This document shows positions 14,376-22,541 of a stretch of DNA of 58,271 nucleotides, one piece after another. Where the stretch lies: the NCBI RefSeq assembly GCF_022427145.1, contig NZ_JAKSXN010000036.1, positions 1-58,271 of the forward strand, written 5' to 3'. The position numbers and the translations under genes were made by a program. The notes below the pieces were generated by a model. It did not search any database and was not told the origin of the DNA. It saw nothing but the letters and a program-made list of their open reading frames with translations. The stretch's first letter is position 1. The number at the start of each line of letters is the position of its first letter. This stretch comes from Paenibacillus timonensis (lineage in GTDB: Bacteria; Bacillota; Bacilli; Paenibacillales; Paenibacillaceae).

Positions 14376-16208
14376 CTATACCAAATTATAGTCGCGTATT
14401 TTTTTATAGAGCGTGCCGCGGGAGATGCCCAGCAGCTTGGCCGCATGGCTCTTGTTGCCCGCCGTGCGCTCCAGCGCTTCCTTCATGAGTTCCATTTCTT
14501 CCTCAGGGGTGATTCGCGGACGCAGCATCTTATCCAGACGATCCGCTTGTTCCGAAAAGGACAGCTTCGTCCCTTTACCCAAGCCGGACCCGTCATTGCC
14601 ACCGCCAAACGTCATGCCCGCGTGAGCCGCCGCCGCGAATTCCAGTTGGGCTTGCTGCCGTTGCAGCGCTTCCGGTAAGTGCTCCAGCGTGATTTGCTCG
14701 TTGTCGCTTAAGATCACGCAGCGTTCGATCACCGCTCGCAATTCGCTCACGTTTCCCGGCCAGCCGTAATTCGCGAATGCCAGCATGACCTCCGGCGAAA
14801 CCACCGGCAGCGGCTTCTGGTACTGCAGCGAAAAGACACGCAAGTACATTTGCACCAACGCGCCCAGATCCTCCCGCCGCTCGCGCAGCGGAGGCACCTT
14901 CAGCGATACCACGTTTAGCGCATAGTACAAATCCGTCCGGAATTTGCCCTCCCGCACGAGTTGCTCCAGATCCTGACTGGTGGCCGCGAAAATCCGCGCC
15001 GATACCGGAACCGCCTCCGAAGCCCCGATCCGCGTCAACGTACGCCGCTTTATGTATTGCGCCAGCTTCTCCTGCACGTCCAGCGGCAAGCATTCGATTT
15101 CATTCAAAAAGATCGAGCCGCCGTCCGCCGCCTCCAACCGGCCGGCTTGGCCCGACGGCTGTCCCGAGAAGGCGCCGCCCTGATAGCCGAACAGCTCGGC
15201 CTCGGCCAGTCCCGCCGGCACGGCCCCGCAGCTGAGCGACAAGAACGGGCCCTCCGGCCGCGCGCCGGCCCGATGGATCACCCTGGCCAGCTGCTCCTTG
15301 CCCGCGCCCGTCTCCCCGATCAACAGCACGGCGGAGTCGGTTTCCGCGAGCTTTTTGGCCAGCTTGATCACTTTGCCCATGCTTTCCCCGCGCCCGCTGA
15401 TCAAGGCGAACGGATCCTCGTCGTTGATCCGCTGGGTGAACAGGCGGGATGTCGCCACCGTCAGTTCGTCGTTGAGCTTCACCAAATGCGTAATGTCCTG
15501 CTCCGTCGCCACGCCGCCGATAATGCCGCCGCCCGGCTCCACGATCGGCGACGCGTTGATCAGCACATGCGTGCCTTCCCGCGGACGATGGTAAGCCCCG
15601 CGCAGCCGCCGGCCTTCATCCAGAATGCCCAATACGACCAGCGCATCGGGGTCGAAATGCTCGCCAATCGTACGGCCGACAATGTCCGCTTTGGCGATGC
15701 CGTACACTTCCTCCGCCACCGCGTTCCAGCCGATCACCGTTCCGTTCCGGTCGACGACGGTCACCGCGTCGCTGACCGTCTCCAACAGGGCGTCGAAATA
15801 CGCCTCCGCCCGCTGTTGCCGGTTCGCCGCCATCTTCAGCAAGTCGGCCAGCGGGAGGTAACCGACAGGCTCCTGTCCGTCATTCACCACTAACGCCGGC
15901 CGGCCGCTCGCATCCGCGCCGGACCACCGCGACGCCAGTTCGCTGACCGGGAGCGCCATCTCCGACTCCCGGAACATGGCCGAAACGGCGAACCCCGTTC
16001 CGCTAATCCGCAGCCCTTCACCGATGCTTACCCCGCCAAAGGCATCAAGCGGCCCAGCGTCATCCGGCGTCAACAAATACAGCGTCCCGCTCAACTCGAC
16101 GACCGCCGACCGCCCGCTTTGCAACGCCGCTAGCAGCGCGCTTTTCTCCTCTTCCGGCCCGAAACGGGTCAGATCCCGCCGGTACGATATCCGTTCATGA
16201 TTGAACAT
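14376..16208 (-). CDS. Sigma54-dependent transcriptional activator (PAS-AAA+-Fis) with altered motifs
   Basis: The 610-aa protein has an N-terminal sensor region with a CBS-like piece (~85-128, RPALVVNDGQEPVGYLPLADLLK), a PAS domain (~135-245), an AAA+ domain with Walker A GETGAGKE (298-305), and a C-terminal Fis-type helix-turn-helix (NKSHAAKLLGISRGTLYKKI). Two hallmark motifs deviate: the sigma54-contact loop GAFTGA is GAFSGQ (345-350), and Walker B DE is NE (FLNE, 367-370). The sensor layout resembles RocR/BkdR-type activators of amino-acid catabolism in Bacillota. It lies between the sigma54-promoter transporter and the divergent proline dehydrogenase operon. AGG precedes the ATG. The substitutions may weaken ATP hydrolysis or polymerase contact. 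Confidence 0.92.
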   Translation of the reverse strand: MFNHERISYRRDLTRFGPEEEKSALLAALQSGRSAVVELSGTLYLLTPDDAGPLDAFGGVSIGEGLRISGTGFAVSAMFRESEMALPVSELASRWSGADASGRPALVVNDGQEPVGYLPLADLLKMAANRQQRAEAYFDALLETVSDAVTVVDRNGTVIGWNAVAEEVYGIAKADIVGRTIGEHFDPDALVVLGILDEGRRLRGAYHRPREGTHVLINASPIVEPGGGIIGGVATEQDITHLVKLNDELTVATSRLFTQRINDEDPFALISGRGESMGKVIKLAKKLAETDSAVLLIGETGAGKEQLARVIHRAGARPEGPFLSLSCGAVPAGLAEAELFGYQGGAFSGQPSGQAGRLEAADGGSIFLNEIECLPLDVQEKLAQYIKRRTLTRIGASEAVPVSARIFAATSQDLEQLVREGKFRTDLYYALNVVSLKVPPLRERREDLGALVQMYLRVFSLQYQKPLPVVSPEVMLAFANYGWPGNVSELRAVIERCVILSDNEQITLEHLPEALQRQQAQLEFAAAAHAGMTFGGGNDGSGLGKGTKLSFSEQADRLDKMLRPRITPEEEMELMKEALERTAGNKSHAAKLLGISRGTLYKKIRDYNLV

Positions 16209-16310
16209 AACTACCTCACGCGTAATGAAATTTTACTTGTAAATCTAACACGAAAGCAGGCAAGGTTCAATATTCCAGCTGCGAAGATCCAGTGCGAACC
16301 CTCTTATAAC

Positions 16311-16401
16311 TGTTCATTTTTGAACACTTTATCATTACTTAAAAACTTTTTTGTTCATTTTTTCAATTTATATTGTTCAAAAATCTAAAATATTGTATAT
16401 T
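16311..16401 (+). promoter_or_regulatory. Promoter and palindromic operator of the proline catabolic operon
   Basis: TTGTTC (16373-16378) and TATATT (16396-16401) are 17 bp apart, giving a sigma-A promoter. Upstream is the perfect palindrome TGTTCATTTTTGAACA (16311-16326), and TTGTTCA recurs at 16351-16357 and at the -35. These spaced TGTTCA motifs look like a regulator-binding array. The same interval also serves the divergent sigma54 activator gene. Confidence 0.6.
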
Positions 16402-16437
16402 TTGTGTACAATGAGAAATGGAAAAGGATGGATGCCT

Positions 16438-17352
16438 ATGGATGCGTTACTCCGAACTCTGTTTCAATCCTTCGCCAAAAGCCAATCCGTTGGCCGAATG
16501 GCCCGCCGATATGGACTTCGCTTCGGCGCCGGCCGGTTTGTGGCCGGGGAGACCATCGAAGGTGCTATTAATGCCGTTCGCGCGTTAAATGCGACCGGCC
16601 GGGAAGCCACCCTCGACCATCTCGGCGAATTCGTCTCCACGGAAGCCGAAGCTGAACTGTCTACGCGGATGTGCCTCAAGACGCTGGACGCTATCGCCGA
16701 AGCAGGAGTGAAAGCCAATCTGTCGCTGAAGCTCACATCGCTGGGGCTTGGAATCAGTGAACAGGTCTGTTTGAGCAACCTGACCACGATCCTGAACCGG
16801 GCCCGGATGCACGGCTTGTTCGTGCGCATCGATATGGAGGATTTTGCCCAGTGCGAAAAAACGATCTCCCTCTACAAACGGCTGCGCGAGCAAATCGACA
16901 ACGTGGGCATCGTCATCCAAGCTTACCTATATCGCTCCCTAGACGACGTAGAAGCGCTCAAGGCTCTGAAACCGAACCTTCGCCTTGTCAAAGGCGCCTA
17001 CAAGGAATCGCCCAAAGTCGCTTATCCGGCCAAGCCGGATGTCGACGAGAATTTCAAACGCCTCATCTCTGCCCACCTCAAGAACGGCGGTTATGCCGCC
17101 ATTGCGACCCATGACTCCCAGATCATCGACTATGCCAAGCAAACGATCCAAGAATTAGCAATTCCGCCAGACCGCTACGAATTTCAAATGTTATACGGCA
17201 TTCGCGAGGATTTGCAGCTTGCGCTCGTTCGCGAAGGCTACAAGGTGCGGGTGTACGTCCCTTTTGGCAGCGACTGGTTTGGTTACTTTATGCGCCGCCT
17301 CGCCGAGCGTCCCGCTAACGTGTGGTTTGTATTGAAGAACTTATTTAAATAA
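16438..17352 (+). CDS. putB: Proline dehydrogenase
   Basis: The 304-aa FAD-dependent TIM-barrel enzyme oxidises L-proline to 1-pyrroline-5-carboxylate at the membrane face. Recognisable elements include VKANLSLKLTSLGLG, the barrel strand RIDMEDFAQ, RLVKGAYKE (substrate Lys/Glu region), YAAIATHDSQII and the C-terminal RVYVPFGSDWFGYFMRRLAERPAN with the paired Arg that bind the proline carboxylate. The length matches monofunctional PutB/FadM-type enzymes. The ATG at 16438 follows AAGGA by 9 nt. It is 31 nt upstream of the P5C dehydrogenase gene, so they form one operon. Confidence 0.95.
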   Translation: MDALLRTLFQSFAKSQSVGRMARRYGLRFGAGRFVAGETIEGAINAVRALNATGREATLDHLGEFVSTEAEAELSTRMCLKTLDAIAEAGVKANLSLKLTSLGLGISEQVCLSNLTTILNRARMHGLFVRIDMEDFAQCEKTISLYKRLREQIDNVGIVIQAYLYRSLDDVEALKALKPNLRLVKGAYKESPKVAYPAKPDVDENFKRLISAHLKNGGYAAIATHDSQIIDYAKQTIQELAIPPDRYEFQMLYGIREDLQLALVREGYKVRVYVPFGSDWFGYFMRRLAERPANVWFVLKNLFK

Positions 17353-17383
17353 TTCAAAAATCCATTCGTAAAGGAGCAGCCCC

Positions 17384-18955
17384 ATGAGCACAACGGCTAA
17401 ATTGGATGCTTTTCGCAACGAACCGTTTACCGACTTTCGACAGGAGTCGGCCCGACAGGCGATGGAAGCCGCGATCGCACGCGTGAAGTCAGAAGAGCTG
17501 GGTCGGGAGATTCCTTTGAAGATCGGCGGCAGGGATATTTTTACGGATGCAAAAATTCACTCGATCAACCCCGGTAACCTCGATGAAACGATCGGGTGGG
17601 TCAGCAAAGCCGACCGGGAGTTGGCGGAACAAGCCATGCAGGCGGCGCTCGAGGCATTTGAATCGTGGAAAAAAGTCCCGCCCCGCGAACGCGCGCAGTA
17701 CCTTCTGAAGGCCACCGGGCTTATGACCGAACGGAAGTATGAGTTCTCCGCCATGATGGTGCTCGAAGCGGGCAAGAACTACGCGGAGGCCGACGCCGAT
17801 ACGGCGGAAGCGATCGATTTCCTGAATTTCTACGCACGGGAAATGATCCGCCTGAGCGAGATCAACGAAACGATGCCGCTGACTCCGGTCCCCGGGGAGC
17901 AAAACCGATTGACCTACATCCCGCTGGGTGTCGGCGTCATCATCCCTCCATGGAATTTCCCGTTGGCGATCTGCGTCGGCATGACTTCAGCAGCGATCGT
18001 TGCCGGGAATACCGTGCTGCTCAAGCCCGCCTCCAACACGCCGGTCATTGCCGCCAAGTTCGCTGCGCTGATGGAAGAGGTCGGCCTACCGGCCGGGGTG
18101 CTGAACTTCATTCCGGGCAGCGGCGCCGAGGTCGGCGATTACCTGACTACGCACCCGAAAACCCGGTTTGTCAGCTTCACCGGCTCGAAGGAGATCGGGC
18201 TGCGCATCAGCAAGCTCGCGGCCGATCCGGCGCCAGGGCAAATCTGGATCAAACGGCTCGTCGCCGAAATGGGCGGCAAAGACGGCATCGTCGTTGACGA
18301 AACTGCGGACCTGGACGCGGCTGCGCAGGCCATCGTGGCCTCGGCTTTTGGCTACCAGGGGCAAAAATGCTCCGCCGGATCACGCGCGTTGATCGTGGAG
18401 TCCGTCTACGATGAAGTAGTGGAGAAAGTCGTGCATTTAACGAAGCAACTGGAGGTTGGCCTCCCCGAGCACAACAAGGCAGTGGGGCCGGTGATCGACG
18501 AGGCTTCCTTCCGCAAAATTCTCGATTACATCGAGATCGGCAACCAGGAAGGGCAGCTGCTCACCGGCGGACGGCGGGCCGAGGGCAACGGTTATTATAT
18601 AGAACCCACCGTTTTCGCCGGCGTTGACGGGAAGGCCCGTATCATGCAGGAGGAAATTTTCGGGCCGGTGCTGGCCATCGGTAAAGCGAAGGATTGGCGT
18701 GAGGCGATCGCGATGTATAACGACACCGAGTTTGGGCTGACGGGGGCGTTCTTTTCCCGGGATGAAGACCGCATCGGCGAAGCGCTGGAAACGATGCACT
18801 GCGGCAACCTGTACGTCAACCGCAAGTGCACCGGAGCGTTGGTCGGCGCCCACCCGTTCGGCGGGTTTAACCTGTCGGGAACCGACTCGAAAGCCGGCGG
18901 GTACGACTACCTGCTGCTGTTCACCCAAGCCAAGCTGACTTCGCGGAAATTGTAA
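17384..18955 (+). CDS. rocA: L-glutamate gamma-semialdehyde (P5C) dehydrogenase
   Basis: The 523-aa NAD+-dependent aldehyde dehydrogenase of the RocA/PutC group converts the P5C made by proline dehydrogenase into glutamate. The NAD site is PPWNFPLAI (~189-196) and FTGSKEIG; the catalytic Glu295 (AEMGGKDG) and Cys329 (GYQGQKCSAGSR) are intact. The C-terminal CTGALVGAHPFGGFNLSGTDSKAGG is typical of the group. AAAGGAG lies 7 nt before the ATG. The symbol rocA is used for family identity; putC is equally apt given the operon with proline dehydrogenase. Confidence 0.95.
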   Translation: MSTTAKLDAFRNEPFTDFRQESARQAMEAAIARVKSEELGREIPLKIGGRDIFTDAKIHSINPGNLDETIGWVSKADRELAEQAMQAALEAFESWKKVPPRERAQYLLKATGLMTERKYEFSAMMVLEAGKNYAEADADTAEAIDFLNFYAREMIRLSEINETMPLTPVPGEQNRLTYIPLGVGVIIPPWNFPLAICVGMTSAAIVAGNTVLLKPASNTPVIAAKFAALMEEVGLPAGVLNFIPGSGAEVGDYLTTHPKTRFVSFTGSKEIGLRISKLAADPAPGQIWIKRLVAEMGGKDGIVVDETADLDAAAQAIVASAFGYQGQKCSAGSRALIVESVYDEVVEKVVHLTKQLEVGLPEHNKAVGPVIDEASFRKILDYIEIGNQEGQLLTGGRRAEGNGYYIEPTVFAGVDGKARIMQEEIFGPVLAIGKAKDWREAIAMYNDTEFGLTGAFFSRDEDRIGEALETMHCGNLYVNRKCTGALVGAHPFGGFNLSGTDSKAGGYDYLLLFTQAKLTSRKL

Positions 18956-19257
18956 GGAAGCGTTGAACTACCAGGCTCCAAAGGGGCTCGTACCGCCCGC
19001 GTGGACGTATATAGTTGCACGGTCGCGTGGGTCGCCGGTCAGGGCGTTGCTGGTAGGAGCGCCTTGGTGCTGATGACTGTGCCAGGTGGACATTCGCTCG
19101 GTTGGTCGCTGTTCATTAGGCTGGTGCCACTCGCTCGCTTGATTGCGGATCACTGGTTGGTCGCTCCTTGCTCGCTTGGTTAGCGATTGCTGGGCTGGGT
19201 GCACCTTGCTCGCTTGGTTGTCTACCCGCTAATTGCTAGCTACTCAGTCGCCACCCC
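18956..19257. other. Gene-free low-complexity stretch after the put operon
   Basis: No supported gene here. The sequence is rich in imperfect short repeats of the type GCTCGCTTGGTT (for example around 19130-19145, 19165-19180 and 19208-19222), as if built by slippage. It abuts the dispersed repeat that starts at 19258. I see no clear terminator for the put operon. Confidence 0.45.
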
Positions 19258-19448
19258 GCTCTAACGCTGATGAGGAACGTTATTAAGCCAATTTCGATGC
19301 GACAAATTTTCTAACGACGCTGAGCCACGCTATTTCAGCGAAAACACCTGATTTCACTTGCAACATGGGGCAATAAGCTCCGTGATCAGCGTTAAAATCG
19401 CAAAAAGGCGATTTTAGCCAGTTTAAGGTTTGTGACAAGCGTTAGAGC
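19258..19448. repeat. Dispersed ~191-bp repeat with 11-bp terminal inverted repeats (copy 1)
   Basis: It begins GCTCTAACGCT and ends AGCGTTAGAGC, a perfect 11-bp terminal inverted repeat, with internal TAACG motifs in both orientations (near 19311 and 19388). The whole unit aligns over its length with 54474-54664. Immediately downstream, 21 bp of its right end plus flank recur exactly (19438-19458 and 19479-19499). No ORF is inside. This is the structure of a MITE-like or REP-like intergenic element. Confidence 0.75.
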
Positions 19449-19658
19449 TACGGCGGCGGGTTTGTTGGTCAGGTGACGAGCGTTAGAGCTACGGCGGCGA
19501 GCATGTTGATCTAAGCGTTGCGACAAACGTGAAAGCTAAGCGACCCTGAAAGCCTTCATTAGGGCTCAGTAGTTCTCAGGTCTACTTCACATTAGATGGA
19601 TCACTTTTTGCGGAACCTCCAACAATTTTCCCAAAACGGGACGGAAGAAGGGTAACCC

Positions 19659-20927
19659 ATGATTATGAACGGGAAACGCAAACTTTCGGAAAATACGGAC
19701 GTTTTGACCGGCACCCAGCAGGTCATCCGGACGGCACTGGAGACGATGAACGAGCCGCCGGCGATGTTCGACTTGCTCAAGGAGCCGCTGCGGATGCTGA
19801 CCGTGCGGATTCCGGTGAAGATGGACGACGGCTCCGTCCAAGTCTTTACCGGATACCGTGCCCAGCACAACGACGCGATCGGGCCAACCAAAGGCGGCGT
19901 GCGATTTCACCCCGACGTCACGGCCGAGGAAGTGAAGGCCTTGTCGATGTGGATGAGCATCAAGTGCGGCATCGTGTCGCTGCCCTACGGCGGCGGCAAA
20001 GGCGGGATTGCCTGCGATCCGCGGACGATGTCGATGCGGGAGCTGGAGGCTTTAAGCCGCGGCTACGTCCGGGCAATCAGCCAAATCGTCGGGCCGACCA
20101 AGGATATTCCAGCGCCTGACGTGTACACCAACTCGCAGGTGATGGCCTGGATGATGGACGAGTACAGCCGAATTCGCGAATTCGACTCGCCCAGCTTCAT
20201 CACCGGCAAACCGCTAGTGCTTGGCGGCTCCTACGGTCGGGAATCGTCGACGGCCCTCGGCGTCACGATCGTATTGAAGGAAGCCGCGAAGATGGCTGGC
20301 ATGGAGGTGGAAGGCTCGCGGGTCATCATCCAGGGCTTTGGCAACGCCGGAAGCTACCTGGCGAAATTCCTGCACGACGCCGGTGCCGTCATCGTTGGCA
20401 TCGCCGACGCGCGCGGCGCGCTGTACGACCCGAACGGGCTCGATATCCTAGAATTGCTGGACCGGCGCGATTCTTTTGGGGCCGTGACGCACCTCTATCC
20501 CAACCGGATCACGAATCCGGAACTGCTCGTGAAGGAATGCGATATCCTCGTCCCGGCGGCGATCGAAAATCAACTCACCGAGCAAAATGCGCCAAACATC
20601 CAAGCGAAGCTGATCGTCGAGGCGGCCAACGGGCCGACGACTTATGCGGCAACCGAAATTTTATCCAAGCGCGGGATCCTGATTGTGCCGGATGTCCTAG
20701 CGAGTGCGGGCGGTGTGGTCGTATCCTATTTTGAATGGGTGCAAAATAATCAGGGTTACTACTGGCCGCTGGAGGAAGTGAACGCGAAGCTGGAGCAACT
20801 GCTGGTGGACGCATTTCACAAGGTCTATCAAACCTCGGCGACGCGCCGGGTGAACATGCGTCTTGCCGCGTATATCGTTGGGCTGAAGCGAATGACCGAG
20901 GCGGTAAAATGGCGGGGGTGGGTTTAA
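19659..20927 (+). CDS. NAD-type glutamate dehydrogenase
   Basis: This 422-aa Glu/Leu/Phe/Val dehydrogenase of the GudB/RocG type deaminates glutamate to 2-oxoglutarate and ammonium, the step after RocA. Substrate-binding GGVRFHPDVT and the catalytic Lys in LPYGGGKGGI are present, as is the Asp in PAPDVYT. The Rossmann motif is GFGNAGSYLAKFL. AAGGG is 6 nt from the ATG. The malic enzyme gene starts 3 nt after its stop, so they form an operon. The distance and the repeat upstream suggest its own promoter, which I could not pin down. Confidence 0.95.
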   Translation: MIMNGKRKLSENTDVLTGTQQVIRTALETMNEPPAMFDLLKEPLRMLTVRIPVKMDDGSVQVFTGYRAQHNDAIGPTKGGVRFHPDVTAEEVKALSMWMSIKCGIVSLPYGGGKGGIACDPRTMSMRELEALSRGYVRAISQIVGPTKDIPAPDVYTNSQVMAWMMDEYSRIREFDSPSFITGKPLVLGGSYGRESSTALGVTIVLKEAAKMAGMEVEGSRVIIQGFGNAGSYLAKFLHDAGAVIVGIADARGALYDPNGLDILELLDRRDSFGAVTHLYPNRITNPELLVKECDILVPAAIENQLTEQNAPNIQAKLIVEAANGPTTYAATEILSKRGILIVPDVLASAGGVVVSYFEWVQNNQGYYWPLEEVNAKLEQLLVDAFHKVYQTSATRRVNMRLAAYIVGLKRMTEAVKWRGWV

Positions 20928-20930
20928 GTT

Positions 20931-22334
20931 ATGGCACGTACCTTAATTATTATCCGATTGGAGCTCGACCATAAGAAGGCCAGCTTTGGCGATGTCGCCG
21001 CTGCGGTGAGCGGTGCGGGAGGCGACATTACATCGATCGACGTCATCTCCTCGGCCAAAGGGTCTTCGGTGCGCGACATTACCGTCGATACCGGAGATCG
21101 GGAGGAAGCGGATTTCGTTAAGGCGCTGCGCAAACTGCATGGCGTCCGGCTGATCAACGTCTCCGATCGCACGTTCCTCATGCATCTTGGCGGCAAAATC
21201 ACGATTGAGCCGACGATGCCAATCCGCAACCGCGACGATCTGTCGCAGGTGTACACGCCCGGGGTCGCCAAAGTCTGCACGGCGATCCATGAGAGCCCGA
21301 ACAAGGCGTTTTCGCTGACGATCAAGCGCAACACTGTGGCGGTCATCACGGACGGCACCGCCGTGCTGGGGCTCGGCGATATCGGTCCGTACGCAGCAGC
21401 GCCGGTGATGGAGGGCAAAGCGATGCTGTTCAAGCAGCTCGCCGGGGTCGATGCGTTTCCACTCTGCCTCGATACGAGCGATACGGAGGAGATCATTCGT
21501 ACGATCAAAGCGGTTAGCCCGATTTTTGGCGGGATTAATCTGGAGGACATCAGCTCACCGCGGTGCTTCGAAATTGAGCAGCGGCTGGCTGAAGAGTTGG
21601 ACATCCCGGTCTTCCATGACGATCAACACGGAACGGCGGTTGTTGTAATCGCGGGGTTGATTAATGCGCTAAAGGTCGTCGGCAAACCAATATCTGAGGT
21701 GCGGGTCGTGGTGAGCGGCGTCGGTGCGGCTGGTGTCTCCATTTGCAAAATGCTGCTCGCTGCCGGCGTGACGAAGCTTGCCCCGGTGGACAAGGAGGGG
21801 GCGATCGTCCGTGGCGGAACGTACCGCTATCCGATGTGGCAGTGGCTGGCAGAGCAACCGCAGGTGGAAGATCAAGCGGGTTCGCTGCAGGACATCCTGC
21901 CCGGTGCCGACGTATTTATCGGCGTCTCAGCAGGCAACCTGCTTCGCGGCGAACACCTGCGGTCCATGAGCGAGCAGCCCATTGTGTTTGCGCTCGCTAA
22001 CCCGCAGCCCGAGGTGGATCCCGAAGTAGGGTTGACGCATGCGGCCGTATTCGCGACCGGCCGGAGTGATTACCCGAACCAAATCAACAACGTGCTCGTG
22101 TTCCCCGGCGTGTTTCGCGGAGCGCTGGATTGCCGGGCTCGCGTGGTGAACGAGGCAATGAAGCTGGCCGCAGCGGAAGCCATCGCCTCCGCCGTCACGG
22201 ACGAGGAACGGAATGAGCAGTATATCATCCCGAGTATTTTTAATGATCAAGTCGTCCCGCTCGTGCGAAAAGCCGTCATCGAGGCGGCCATTGCCACCGG
22301 CGTCGCCCGGCGCATCCCGCCGGATTTCCGGTGA
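20931..22334 (+). CDS. NAD(P)-dependent malic enzyme with N-terminal ACT domain
   Basis: The 467-aa protein has residues 1-75 forming an ACT-like regulatory domain (TLIIIRLELDHKKASFGDVAAAVSGAGGDI) and the rest a prokaryotic-type malic enzyme: VYTPGVAKV, catalytic Lys in LPLMEGKAMLFKQ-like GKAMLFKQLAGVDA, metal ligands in FHDDQHGTA, and the dinucleotide fold VVSGVGAAGVSI. It decarboxylates malate to pyruvate. Coupling to glutamate dehydrogenase (3-nt gap) gives a route from glutamate carbon to pyruvate. The ACT domain suggests amino-acid allostery. A terminator follows. Confidence 0.93.
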   Translation: MARTLIIIRLELDHKKASFGDVAAAVSGAGGDITSIDVISSAKGSSVRDITVDTGDREEADFVKALRKLHGVRLINVSDRTFLMHLGGKITIEPTMPIRNRDDLSQVYTPGVAKVCTAIHESPNKAFSLTIKRNTVAVITDGTAVLGLGDIGPYAAAPVMEGKAMLFKQLAGVDAFPLCLDTSDTEEIIRTIKAVSPIFGGINLEDISSPRCFEIEQRLAEELDIPVFHDDQHGTAVVVIAGLINALKVVGKPISEVRVVVSGVGAAGVSICKMLLAAGVTKLAPVDKEGAIVRGGTYRYPMWQWLAEQPQVEDQAGSLQDILPGADVFIGVSAGNLLRGEHLRSMSEQPIVFALANPQPEVDPEVGLTHAAVFATGRSDYPNQINNVLVFPGVFRGALDCRARVVNEAMKLAAAEAIASAVTDEERNEQYIIPSIFNDQVVPLVRKAVIEAAIATGVARRIPPDFR

Positions 22335-22395
22335 TCCTGTATCAATGGGTATCCTCGTCTTTTTAGCTTCCTAACTTTTGACCTTCTTGCCCTTC

Positions 22396-22420
22396 TGCCC
22401 TTCGCAGCTAGGGCATTTTT
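22396..22420 (+). terminator. Terminator of the gdh-malic enzyme operon
   Basis: TGCCC (22396-22400) pairs with GGGCA (22411-22415), followed by TTTTT. The stem is short, but position and T run fit. Confidence 0.6.
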
Positions 22421-22446
22421 ATACCCACAGATAAATGGTTCAAAAT

Positions 22447-22476
22447 TTGATTGCATGATTTTGAAATTAATATATA
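22447..22476 (+). promoter_or_regulatory. Candidate promoter of the SLH protein gene
   Basis: TTGATT (22447-22452) and TATATA (22471-22476) lie 18 bp apart, within an AT-rich stretch that includes the palindrome TTAATATATATTAA (22467-22480). GGGGAG precedes the ATG at 22542. Confidence 0.45.
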
Positions 22477-22541
22477 TTAATTTTAGACAAAACTCGCGAC
22501 GCCATTGTAAATTTTTCGGGAAAAGGGAAAGGGGAGTATTG

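Noticed and set aside
14961..15893. Plus-strand ORF (310 codons) opposite the sigma54 activator
   Set aside because: The minus-strand AAA+ and PAS motifs are unambiguous; this frame has no recognisable domain.
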